Origin: an uncultured Rikenellaceae bacterium
GTDB taxonomy: Bacteria > Bacteroidota > Bacteroidia > Bacteroidales > Rikenellaceae
Assembly (NCBI GenBank): GCA_947038135.1
Contig: CAMQVM010000050.1
Coordinates: forward strand, 1 to 8,831
Length of the DNA: 8,831 bases
Direction: 5' to 3'
The notes beneath the pieces were generated by a model. It was not told the origin of the DNA. It was given only the letters and a program-made list of their open reading frames with translations, and ran no database searches. Within the stretch, counting starts at the first letter, position 1, and each line of letters opens with the position of its first letter. The position numbers and the translations under genes were made by a program. Of the stretch, positions 1 through 6,602 are shown piece by piece.

Positions 1-48
1 CGAGATTCTCCGGAGTGACTGGAGTTCAGACGTGTGCTCTTCCGATCT
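1..48. other. Illumina i7 index adapter (library artefact, not genome)
   Basis: Positions 1-6 (CGAGAT) are the end of the Illumina P7 flow-cell primer. Positions 7-14 (TCTCCGGA) fit an 8-base i7 index; read in the other direction it is TCCGGAGA, which I recall as index D702. Positions 15-48 are the TruSeq read-2 adapter, ending in GCTCTTCCGATCT. Genomic sequence therefore begins at 49. Translated on the minus strand the adapter gives the well-known false protein tail IGRAHV followed by a stop at 26-28. This should be trimmed. Confidence 0.97.
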
Positions 49-1465
49 GGTTAATTTCTTTTACAAACTCCTCATAAGGAGGCATAACAACCTCACTAAT
101 TGCATCTTTATTTGAAAATAGAGTTATAGCATCATCGGTAGCACTCTTTAAATTTCTAAAGCAGACAATGTTACCTTGCGATTTTAGCTCGTTTAGTATT
201 CTGTTTGTACGTGAGAATGCTTGAATTAAACCGTGGTAATTTAAATTTTTATCTACATATAAAGTATTGAGTATTTGGCTGTCAAACCCTGTTAGAAACA
301 TATTTACTACTATCAAAATATCGATATTACGATTTTTCACCCTCTTAGATATATCATTGTAATAGTTGTAAAATGAAATAGAATCTTTAGTGCTAAAATT
401 AGTATCAAACATCTTGTTATAGTCTATTATATACTCATCTAGCTTCTCGCGTGAGTGTGCATAAACTACATCAGGCTCATCACCAAAATCATCTTCTTCG
501 ACAACGAACCCTTTAGCCTCTTGGTCTGCTTCATTTGCTTGAAACGAAAAGATAGTTGCGATTTTCAAATCATGTTCTTTTTTCTTAAAAAGGTCATAAT
601 ATTGTATAAGCACAGCTATGCTAGGGACACATAAAAGAGCTGTAAACGCTTTATTATGTGTTTTACGGTTATGGTTAGCTATTATATAGTCTACAATACT
701 CTCTAGCCTCTTTGGCGACTCCATCACCTCTTTAGTGTTTATTGCCTCTACATCAATATCAACCACAACATCTTTTTGCTTAAAGGTATTCATGTATTCA
801 ATTGAAAATTTCAATACGTTTTCATCTCTTATAGCATCTACTATCACATATTTGTGTAAGCATTGTTCAAATAAACTTAATGTTGTTGAGTTTCCAAACT
901 CATTAATATTTGCGTTCTTAGTAAATATTGGTGTACCCGTAAACCCAAACATTTGAGCTTTTGGAAAGTATGCTTTTATACGCTGGTGTGTGCGCCCAAA
1001 CTGGCTACGGTGGCACTCATCAAAGATAAAAACCATCTTTTTATCTACAAATTTCTCCATCACACTTTTGTAACGTGCATTTTTTATGGCAACATCAAAT
1101 TTTTGAATTGTTGTAACAATCAATTTAACGGTAGGATTGTCGAACTGTTCAACCAGCTTTTTAGTGTTTGCAGTTCCATCTATGCTTCCACTGCTAAATC
1201 CATTAAACTCTTTAGTTGTTTGATAATCTAAATCTCTTCGGTCAACCACAAACACCACCTTTTCAATGTTTGGTGATTGAGTTAATATCTGACTCGTTTT
1301 AAATGACGTAAGAGTCTTACCACTTCCTGTTGTGTGCCATATATATCCGTTTTTATCGCTGCTTTTTACACTCTCAATTATTGCCTCTACTGCATAATAT
1401 TGATATGGACGCAACACCATTAATATTTGGTGTGTTTGGTTCAAAACGATATATTTGCATATCAT
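26..1465 (-). CDS. hsdR: Type I restriction enzyme R subunit, helicase part (truncated, contaminated 3' end)
   Basis: This is the ATP-dependent DNA translocase portion of HsdR, which moves DNA past the bound enzyme before cleavage. Numbering from the ATG at 1465, it shows RPYQ (19-22, Q-motif-like), Walker A TTGSGKT (45-51), the DECH box (149-152), motif III GFTGTP (174-179), LTGFDS (391-396) and the motif VI region QAFSRTNR (415-422). It is in the same frame as the N-terminal fragment at 1661-2137, and the frame is open from 1660 onward, so the ATG at 1465 is only the first Met after a nonsense codon and no ribosome site is evident there. The 65 codons at 1466-1660 read as normal HsdR sequence (QLFVISNGVNTKYYANN). 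The last six residues (474-479, IGRAHV) and the stop are adapter; real sequence ends at 49. About 300 C-terminal residues of a usual HsdR of about 1000 are missing. Confidence 0.93.
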   Translation of the reverse strand: MICKYIVLNQTHQILMVLRPYQYYAVEAIIESVKSSDKNGYIWHTTGSGKTLTSFKTSQILTQSPNIEKVVFVVDRRDLDYQTTKEFNGFSSGSIDGTANTKKLVEQFDNPTVKLIVTTIQKFDVAIKNARYKSVMEKFVDKKMVFIFDECHRSQFGRTHQRIKAYFPKAQMFGFTGTPIFTKNANINEFGNSTTLSLFEQCLHKYVIVDAIRDENVLKFSIEYMNTFKQKDVVVDIDVEAINTKEVMESPKRLESIVDYIIANHNRKTHNKAFTALLCVPSIAVLIQYYDLFKKKEHDLKIATIFSFQANEADQEAKGFVVEEDDFGDEPDVVYAHSREKLDEYIIDYNKMFDTNFSTKDSISFYNYYNDISKRVKNRNIDILIVVNMFLTGFDSQILNTLYVDKNLNYHGLIQAFSRTNRILNELKSQGNIVCFRNLKSATDDAITLFSNKDAISEVVMPPYEEFVKEINQIGRAHV

Positions 1466-1660
1466 TTTAGATATATGACAAGTATCAAGAAAAGTATATG
1501 CAAACTGCCTAAGCTGTGTAATTAGTTGATTATCGCTACCACTCCAATAAAATGTTTGCTTAAATGTACGAGCTGAAATTTTATTGTTTGCATAATATTT
1601 TGTATTAACACCGTTGCTTATAACAAATAGCTGAATATAGTTAAATAAGCCGTACCCAGC

Positions 1661-2137
1661 TTAATAGCTGTGACGCTCATATCTATTTGTCTGCTCAAAC
1701 GCCTCTTTTAACTCCAATCCTCTACGCTTTAACTCAATTTGAACGAGTGGTAAGCCATTTATTAATATCGTAACATCATAACGGTTTTGATATTTACCGT
1801 TCATAGTAACCTGATTTGTTACCTGATATATGTTTTCACACCAATCTATTGTGTTAAGCAGAGATATATAACCTATTGTATTGTCATCTTTAGTGTAATC
1901 AATCTTTGAGTCACGAAGAAGTTTTGCTTTATCGTATATTGTGCCTTTACGCAATCTGTTGAGCACCTGATCAAACTCTTTATCTGAAAATGGCTCAATT
2001 TTATTTAGTTTTTCTAGCTGTGTTTTAAGGTTATTGATGAGTTGATTTTCATCGTTTATGTCTACACTTTTATACCCCAACTGAATAAGTTGTTCAATTA
2101 GTTTTTCTTCTAGTTCTCTTTCTGATTGCGTTGCCAT
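1661..2137 (-). pseudogene. hsdR: Type I restriction enzyme R subunit, N-terminal nuclease part ending at an in-frame stop
   Basis: This is the start of HsdR, the cleavage subunit, 158 codons long before TAA at 1661-1663. It carries the PD-(D/E)xK nuclease core: D121, then E135 and K137 in QIELK, with the D-to-E spacing of 14 known from EcoR124I (D151/E165/K167). It is followed by the QxxxY motif Q149-TNR-Y153. The frame continues without shift past the stop into AGYGLFNYIQLFVISNG and the helicase region, so a single nonsense codon splits the gene. The start ATG lies 1 nt after the stop of the AbiJ-like gene, so translation is probably coupled. As read, the product would be a nuclease domain without motor and would not restrict DNA. 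Readthrough, a base-call error or strain heterogeneity remain possible. Confidence 0.9.
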
Positions 2138-2138
2138 A

Positions 2139-2969
2139 TTATTCTACTTTCTTTTTCAGATAATTTATAAATGCACTACAAGTTACTAGCATATATATTG
2201 CTTCGTCTGCTGTTGGTGGGTGGGTGTCTTCCATAAGACTATGCCTTATTCCTGTTTCTTTTGAATTAGTATAATAATACAAATTTTCAAATCCAGTTAT
2301 CATCTGACTATTGATAACAAGTCCACTCTTTTTCAACTCTTTAAGAGCATCTCCGAGAGATTTTTTATTTGTTCTTGCCCTGCAAAAACATTCAACTGCC
2401 GATATCGACTCCTTGATTGAGTTTCGATAATGAGGTGTTTTATTAGATACAGATAATAGTTTTAATGCTTCATTCAGATGTGTACTAACTCCATTAATAG
2501 GGGTATTAAATGCCTCTTTAATAGATTCTATCTCTTCGTTTGATGTTACTTCTTCAACATATTCACCTACAACTCTATATGCAAAATTCCGTTGAGCAAA
2601 TCTATTGTTTAATTCTGCTATACTCTCAGATATATCAACATTATTTTTTTTGAATTCAGACAATATAAATTCTAGCAAGTTGATTTTTTCAAACCAGTCT
2701 AAATTGTCATCGTAAAAACAATTACCAATTGCTGAACTATCACGGCTATAGCAATAATGAGCTCTTTGTTCACATAAAAAATTACACCAAACTGCATAGT
2801 CAATACAGGGAGGATCTTCCATTAAATCATATTCAATAGCTTCAGCTTCTACATGCCTTATCGATTCAACAAAATCTAAAATAGCATTGATTATTTCGGT
2901 GGGTATTTTCTCTCTAATTATAATATCATTAGGGTTTGTATACCCATATCTGTCTGAAAATTTTGCCAT
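2139..2969 (-). CDS. AbiJ-like abortive-infection protein with C-terminal HEPN-type domain
   Basis: This 276-aa protein sits between hsdS and hsdR. The N-terminus (KFSDRYGYTNP, then a helical region to about residue 60) resembles the AbiJ N-terminal domain 4 family. The C-terminal half (about 160-276) resembles the HEPN-like part of those proteins: a helix NSIKESISAVECFCR at 183-197, the GIRHSLM segment at 240-246 with R242-H243 as candidate active or structural residues, and a final helix YMLVTCSAFINYL. HEPN proteins of this group are often RNases that stop growth during phage infection. No signal peptide or membrane segment is seen, so it is cytoplasmic. It starts 11 nt after hsdS and ends 1 nt before hsdR, so it is surely cotranscribed. 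The family call is from memory of sequence patterns; RNase activity is inferred, not shown. Confidence 0.78.
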   Translation of the reverse strand: MAKFSDRYGYTNPNDIIIREKIPTEIINAILDFVESIRHVEAEAIEYDLMEDPPCIDYAVWCNFLCEQRAHYCYSRDSSAIGNCFYDDNLDWFEKINLLEFILSEFKKNNVDISESIAELNNRFAQRNFAYRVVGEYVEEVTSNEEIESIKEAFNTPINGVSTHLNEALKLLSVSNKTPHYRNSIKESISAVECFCRARTNKKSLGDALKELKKSGLVINSQMITGFENLYYYTNSKETGIRHSLMEDTHPPTADEAIYMLVTCSAFINYLKKKVE

Positions 2970-2980
2970 AATATCTTAAT

Positions 2981-4234
2981 TTACACGAACATTTGTTGTA
3001 GCAATGCTTTTTTGTATTGCTCTAGGTTTTTTATTTGCGTTGTTATTGCAGTTATTTTATCGTCAATTGATGATAAGCAGTTGGCTATTTTTTCTTGTTC
3101 AGGTAGATTTGGATAAACTAAGTATAATGCACCAAAATTAGAATAACTAATATTTTTACCATCTCTAATACCTTCAACTGTATTACTTAACTCTTGAATA
3201 AAATCATCTCTTTTGAAATAATACTTAAAGTATTGATCATAAATGTCAATTTTAGGTTTTAATATTGTATACGCTGGACTACAAATGCCATTTACATTTG
3301 AATATTCAATACCTCCCTGAAATGACCTTAAACTAATAATAAAATCCCCCTTTTCAATCACCTTATATGATGCAATACTCGCTTTAGACACCTGAACATT
3401 ATAATTGATAGCATCTCTTGCTACAGCACCACCTTCTTGCGTTATTGCTAAAATTGGCATGTTATCAGTATGCTTTTTATTAGTAATAGAAACAAATAGT
3501 TCTTTAGCCTTCGTTCTTTGCCAATCGGGGAAGTCAGTTCCGTTTTCATCTTTAAAGCGTAATTCTTGTGAAAAGAGTTTTTGTATTATTCCTTTTTTGT
3601 ATTTTTCGAGTGTTTTGTGTTTCTTGTTGAGTAATGCCATACGCTCGTCAACAACACTTAAAAATGTTGCTATCTTTGTTTGCTCAGGAAGCGAACTTAT
3701 TGCAATATCTATTTCGGCTAATCTTTTAGAAGATAAGCTTAAAACTTTAGTGCCTTGTGATATTCTTTTTATTTGCAATCTTACGGACTCTATTTGCATT
3801 AAGTAGCCACCAAACCCCAAAGACATATCTAATTTTTCTGGTCTTGCTAAAATAGTATGCAATCCAGCTAATACTCGTTGATTATCTAAGTCTATTATTT
3901 CAATAGATTTTCCTATATCCGCATAATCCTCAGAAGCATCCACAATAATTAAATCTTGTTCTTTGCAGTAATTATCTGCACTTATCTTTCTGAAATTAAC
4001 CTCATCATTGATGAATGGAGTTTCTTCATTTTTTATGTTAAAAAGACTTTTATACTTTACATGAATATCTCCATAATGAATATTTTTCACACTACCTTTC
4101 TCATAGTTAAGATTATCTCTTGAATATGAGTTTGTTGGGCGAAATGTATATATATCACCAAATACTAGTTTTCCCCACTCACCCGAAAACTCAGGAAACC
4201 GCAATGTAGGCACATTTAGTTTTTGTTCGTTCAT
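2981..4234 (-). CDS. hsdS: Type I restriction-modification specificity subunit HsdS
   Basis: HsdS recognises the bipartite DNA target for both HsdM and HsdR. The layout is classic, numbering from the upstream Met at 4249: LRFPEFSGEW (16-25), TRD1 about 25-185, the central conserved region LPEQTKIATFLSVVDERM (187-204) running into a coiled-coil spacer, LRFKDENGTDFPDWQ (230-244), TRD2 about 245-382, and the distal repeat LPEQEKIANCLSSIDDKI (382-399) with a second coiled coil to the end. I chose the ATG at 4234 because GGAGG lies 8 nt before it. An alternative ATG at 4249 overlaps the hsdM stop (TAATG) and would add MEENT. The two TRDs differ from each other, so the target should be asymmetric; its sequence cannot be read from the protein. 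The gene appears intact. Confidence 0.95.
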   Translation of the reverse strand: MNEQKLNVPTLRFPEFSGEWGKLVFGDIYTFRPTNSYSRDNLNYEKGSVKNIHYGDIHVKYKSLFNIKNEETPFINDEVNFRKISADNYCKEQDLIIVDASEDYADIGKSIEIIDLDNQRVLAGLHTILARPEKLDMSLGFGGYLMQIESVRLQIKRISQGTKVLSLSSKRLAEIDIAISSLPEQTKIATFLSVVDERMALLNKKHKTLEKYKKGIIQKLFSQELRFKDENGTDFPDWQRTKAKELFVSITNKKHTDNMPILAITQEGGAVARDAINYNVQVSKASIASYKVIEKGDFIISLRSFQGGIEYSNVNGICSPAYTILKPKIDIYDQYFKYYFKRDDFIQELSNTVEGIRDGKNISYSNFGALYLVYPNLPEQEKIANCLSSIDDKITAITTQIKNLEQYKKALLQQMFV

Positions 4235-4248
4235 TGTATTCTCCTCCA

Positions 4249-5811
4249 TTAAAACGGTGTGTTAATATTCAATTCTGCACAAAAAGCTGCTATACGGCTA
4301 TCTGTATCTACTAACTGCTCATCTAACTCTTTTAATGCAAGGCTTACAGCATCAAGATCAATAACCTCTTCTACTTCAAATGTATCTACATAGCGAGGGA
4401 TATTCAAGTTATAATCATTTTCTTTTACATCTTCTAAGCTAGCCACAAAGCTATATTTGTCTATCGTTGTGCGCTGGCTGTAAGTGTCAATTATTTTATT
4501 TATATGGTCGTCAGACAGTGCATTTTGGTTACCTTTCTTATCAAAATCACTACTAGCATCAATAAACAAAATATCGTTTGGGTTGGTCCTGCATTTTTTT
4601 ATAACCAATATACACGTGGGAATAGAAGTTCCATAAAATAGGTTTGCAGGTAGACCAATAACGGCATCTAAGCAATTCATCTCTTTAATAAGATACTCAC
4701 GTATAGAACCCTCAGCAGCACCACGAAATAGCACACCATGAGGGAGCACACACGCCATGTTGCCATTGTCGGCTAATTGGTAAATCATGTGCTGAACAAA
4801 TGCAAAATCGGCTTTTCCTGATGGTGCTAGTTTACCATATCGGCTAAAGCGGTTATCTGAGTTATTTAGTGGGTTATCTTTGCCTTTCCACTGTGCCGAA
4901 AATGGAGGGTTTGCCACGATCGCCTCAAATTGTTTATCTAGGTGTTGAGGGTATTCGAGCGTGTCCTCTTGCTGTATGTCGAAGTTACTGTAATGAACAT
5001 TGTGTAGTATCATGTTCATTCGTGCTAGGTTGTAGGTTGTGCGGTTTAGTTCTTGACCAAAATAATCTGATACTTCGCACTCCTTGCCTACACGCAGTAG
5101 TAGCGAACCTGACCCACACGTTGGATCATATACGCTACGTAGTCGGGTTTTGCCAGTGGTTACTATTTTTGCTAATATTTTAGAAACTTGTTGTGGCGTG
5201 TAAAACTCGCCTGCTTTTTTGCCTGCTCCCGAAGCAAACTCACCTATAAGATATTCGTAGGCATCTCCGAGCACATCAGACTCACTATTTGAAATTTCAA
5301 AATCAATACCATCAAGATGTGCTAATATTTTGGATATTATATCATTGCGAGCCTCTACTGTGCGCCCTAGCTTTGTAGAGTTAAGGTCTAAATCTTCAAA
5401 GAGCTTGTTAAAATCGTCTTCGCTGTCAGTACCCATAGTAGATTGTTCGATATCGCCCAATATGCGTTGTAGGTCTTCAATAATAAAATTGTTTTCTCCC
5501 TCTTTGTTAGAGTTTCCTTTTTTGGCTATATTACTAAAAAGATCGCATGGAGGTAGCGAGTAACCTAGTGTTTCTAGCGACTCATCTTTTATTGCTTTTA
5601 TCGACTCGTTATCATCTAAAGCGCCATAGTCTGTTATTGCTTCTCCTTTTAGTAGCTCATTCGCATAGATATACTGTTTTTCAGATAGGTATTTAAAGAA
5701 AATAAACCCAAGTATATAATCTCTAAATTCATCGGCATCCATCTTGCCTCTGAGCGTGTTGGCTATCTTCCAAAGTTGTTGTTCTAGCTTTCTTTTTTGG
5801 TCTTCTGACAT
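4249..5811 (-). CDS. hsdM: Type I restriction-modification DNA methyltransferase subunit HsdM (N6-adenine)
   Basis: HsdM transfers a methyl group from S-adenosylmethionine to adenine N6 in the target chosen by HsdS, protecting host DNA. Its 520 residues match the length of EcoR124I HsdM (type IC family). Visible elements are the N-terminal helical domain (LWKIANTLRGKMDADEFRDY, 13-32), EFYTP (202-206), the SAM-binding motif DPTCGSG (229-235), FGQELN (251-256), the catalytic motif IV NPPF (301-304), and KADFAF (333-338) in the target-base region. No key residue is missing, so methylation should persist even though hsdR is broken. It is the first gene of the operon. The start follows an A/T-rich leader without Shine-Dalgarno, normal for Bacteroidota. 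Its stop overlaps the upstream hsdS ATG by one base. Confidence 0.97.
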   Translation of the reverse strand: MSEDQKRKLEQQLWKIANTLRGKMDADEFRDYILGFIFFKYLSEKQYIYANELLKGEAITDYGALDDNESIKAIKDESLETLGYSLPPCDLFSNIAKKGNSNKEGENNFIIEDLQRILGDIEQSTMGTDSEDDFNKLFEDLDLNSTKLGRTVEARNDIISKILAHLDGIDFEISNSESDVLGDAYEYLIGEFASGAGKKAGEFYTPQQVSKILAKIVTTGKTRLRSVYDPTCGSGSLLLRVGKECEVSDYFGQELNRTTYNLARMNMILHNVHYSNFDIQQEDTLEYPQHLDKQFEAIVANPPFSAQWKGKDNPLNNSDNRFSRYGKLAPSGKADFAFVQHMIYQLADNGNMACVLPHGVLFRGAAEGSIREYLIKEMNCLDAVIGLPANLFYGTSIPTCILVIKKCRTNPNDILFIDASSDFDKKGNQNALSDDHINKIIDTYSQRTTIDKYSFVASLEDVKENDYNLNIPRYVDTFEVEEVIDLDAVSLALKELDEQLVDTDSRIAAFCAELNINTPF

Positions 5812-5919
5812 GATATATATTTTATTTTATTATTATTAATTGTTTAACACTCATATAAAGCACCTTTGCAGTTACTAATAGAGTTCAATAGATTGATAGT
5901 ATTGATAACATATAAACTA

Positions 5920-5927
5920 TAAAGGTA
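5920..5927 (-). promoter_or_regulatory. Possible -7 box for the hsd operon
   Basis: Read on the minus strand this is TACCTTTA, seven of eight positions of the Bacteroidota -7 box TAnnTTTG. It lies about 110 nt before the hsdM ATG. The nearest upstream TTG is about 25 nt away, longer than the usual spacing near 20, so this is only a weak candidate. No better box was seen between 5812 and 6004, which is otherwise plain AT-rich spacer. Confidence 0.25.
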
Positions 5928-6052
5928 TACAATATTATAATACACTCCTAAACAAAAAGATGAATATTGATATATATATCTTTTTCACTGCTGCTTTGAC
6001 ATTGATTTTGTGTGATAAATTTGGTTTGATATATATTCTTTTGTGGTTTTAG

Positions 6053-6083
6053 TTGTCTGTTTCATTTTTTTTTACTATGTTTG
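6053..6083 (+). promoter_or_regulatory. Bacteroidota promoter of copy 1 (TTG-N20-TATGTTTG)
   Basis: The -33 TTG is at 6053-6055 and the perfect -7 box TATGTTTG at 6076-6083, separated by 20 nt including a T-tract. The same arrangement and spacing is kept in copy 2 although surrounding bases have changed. It points to transcription starting near 6089-6092 into the folded leader. Confidence 0.6.
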
Positions 6084-6147
6084 TAGTGCGTTATATATCG
6101 ACAAAATTAGGCTATCATTTTATCATACCTGCATCTTATTCTATACA

Positions 6148-6247
6148 GTGATTTCATACCCCCGTGCGGAGCATTAATGTGCCCACTGCCTTTGCTGGTG
6201 TAAGTCAACGGGTCAGGTGAAATCACCTTTTATAATTTCACTGTCCG
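6148..6247 (+). ncRNA. Structured RNA element, copy 1 (candidate cis-regulatory or small RNA)
   Basis: The outer stem pairs GTGATTTCA (6148-6156) with TGAAATCAC (6218-6226). An inner stem pairs CCCGT (6161-6165) with ACGGG (6208-6212). Inside is the conserved core with AATGTGCCCACTGCC and TTTGCTGGTGTAA. An alternative, mutually exclusive hairpin uses 6209-6223 with 6235-6247 (TGAAAT with ATTTCA, CAG with CTG, CGGG with TCCG including one G-U). I recognise no known riboswitch class. Since its ORF is degenerate, this copy may be a decayed leader or a free small RNA. Confidence 0.6.
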
Positions 6248-6306
6248 ATTATAATGAAGTTGCGCTTCGTAGCATTTATATAACTATTTTCAGCGGTTTA
6301 ACTGTG
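6245..6306 (+). pseudogene. Remnant of a second copy of the 101-aa protein gene
   Basis: This stretch aligns with 6736-6798 inside the intact small ORF with one 1-nt gap. It begins at CCGATTATAATGAAG and reaches TTTCAGCGGTTTAACTGTG. Translated, its start reads DYNEVAL against DYNEIAI in the intact gene, followed by a frameshift after which FQRFN can be read in another frame. The 5' half of the ORF and its start codon are missing. The junction falls at CCGATT, which in copy 2 occurs both at the end of the leader (6573-6578) and inside the ORF (6736-6741), so a slippage or recombination deletion of about 163 bp explains it. Confidence 0.75.
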
Positions 6307-6357
6307 GGCTATTTTGTATGATAAATTTGGCTTTATGAATATTTTTCGAGGTTTTAG

Positions 6358-6388
6358 TTGTCAGTTTCATTTTTTTTTACTATGTTTG
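6358..6388 (+). promoter_or_regulatory. Bacteroidota promoter of the 101-aa protein gene (TTG-N20-TATGTTTG)
   Basis: The TTG at 6358-6360 and the perfect -7 box TATGTTTG at 6381-6388 are 20 nt apart, identical in layout to copy 1. Transcription should begin near 6394-6397, giving a leader of a little over 200 nt before the ATG at 6603. Confidence 0.62.
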
Positions 6389-6434
6389 TAGTGCATTACA
6401 TAATTAGCAAAGGTAGAGAAACCTACTTTTAAAT

Positions 6435-6466
6435 TGAGGCGGGCATTTAATTATGCCCGCATCTCA
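6435..6466 (+). other. Leader hairpin upstream of the folded RNA block
   Basis: GCGGGCAT (6439-6446) pairs perfectly with ATGCCCGC (6453-6460) around a TTAATT loop. TGAG and CTCA extend the stem beyond a 2-nt bulge. At the matching place copy 1 has only a weak AGG-TAT/ATA-CCT hairpin, so position but not sequence is kept. Confidence 0.55.
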
Positions 6467-6474
6467 CTCTATAT

Positions 6475-6575
6475 GGTGGTTTCATACCCCCGTGTGGAGT
6501 GCTAATGTGCCCACTGCCTTTGCTGGTGTAATGCAACGGGTCAGGTGAAATCACCTTTTATAATTTCACTGCCCG
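6475..6575 (+). ncRNA. Structured RNA leader element, copy 2 (candidate switch or attenuator)
   Basis: The outer stem GGTGGTTTCA (6475-6484) pairs with TGAAATCACC (6546-6555); relative to copy 1 one A-U becomes G-U and an extra G-C closes the stem. Inner stem CCCGT (6489-6493) pairs with ACGGG (6536-6540). The competing hairpin 6537-6551 with 6563-6575 is stronger here because CGGG meets CCCG fully. The ORF starts 27 nt after it. The hairpin is not followed by a U-tract, so control of ribosome access or RNA stability is as likely as termination. I recognise no known riboswitch family. Confidence 0.65.
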
Positions 6576-6602
6576 ATTGTTTAATCACTTAAAAATAAGG
6601 CA

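Larger units (their letters stand above)
6005..6310 (+). repeat. Tandem unit, copy 1: promoter, structured leader and remnant of the small ORF
   Basis: This unit repeats at 6311 onward with an offset of 306 nt. Both copies start with ATTTTGTRTGATAAATTTGG, then share GGTTTTAGTTGTC, a T-tract, TACTATGTTTGTAGTGC, a divergent stretch of about 60-70 nt, and a highly conserved folded block through TTTCACTGYCCGATT. In copy 1 the conserved block runs directly into a degenerate piece of the ORF found intact in copy 2. Differences are mostly substitutions, so the duplication is not recent. Confidence 0.88.

Noticed and set aside
735..1231. Plus-strand open frames of 73 and 92 codons opposite the hsdR helicase part.
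   Set aside because: They lie wholly antisense to conserved helicase motifs and show no domain or start signals.
3405..5563. Plus-strand open frames opposite hsdS and hsdM.
   Set aside because: They are antisense shadows of clearly conserved HsdS and HsdM sequence.
5859..5866. CACCTTTG on the plus strand as a -7 box.
   Set aside because: The first T is missing and no plus-strand gene or TTG at proper spacing follows from it.
6148..6247. Known riboswitches (cobalamin, TPP, FMN, SAM, fluoride) for the folded leader.
   Set aside because: None of their conserved signature sequences is present; GGTCAG and GGTGAAAT only superficially recall FMN elements.
6005..6600. Type III toxin-antitoxin layout (RNA repeats before a toxin gene).
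   Set aside because: The repeats are large promoter-bearing units, not short tandem RNA antitoxin repeats, and the 101-aa protein does not resemble known ToxN-type toxins.
6005..6600. CRISPR array or tracr-like RNA.
   Set aside because: There are only two long repeats with no spacer pattern and no cas gene in the window.
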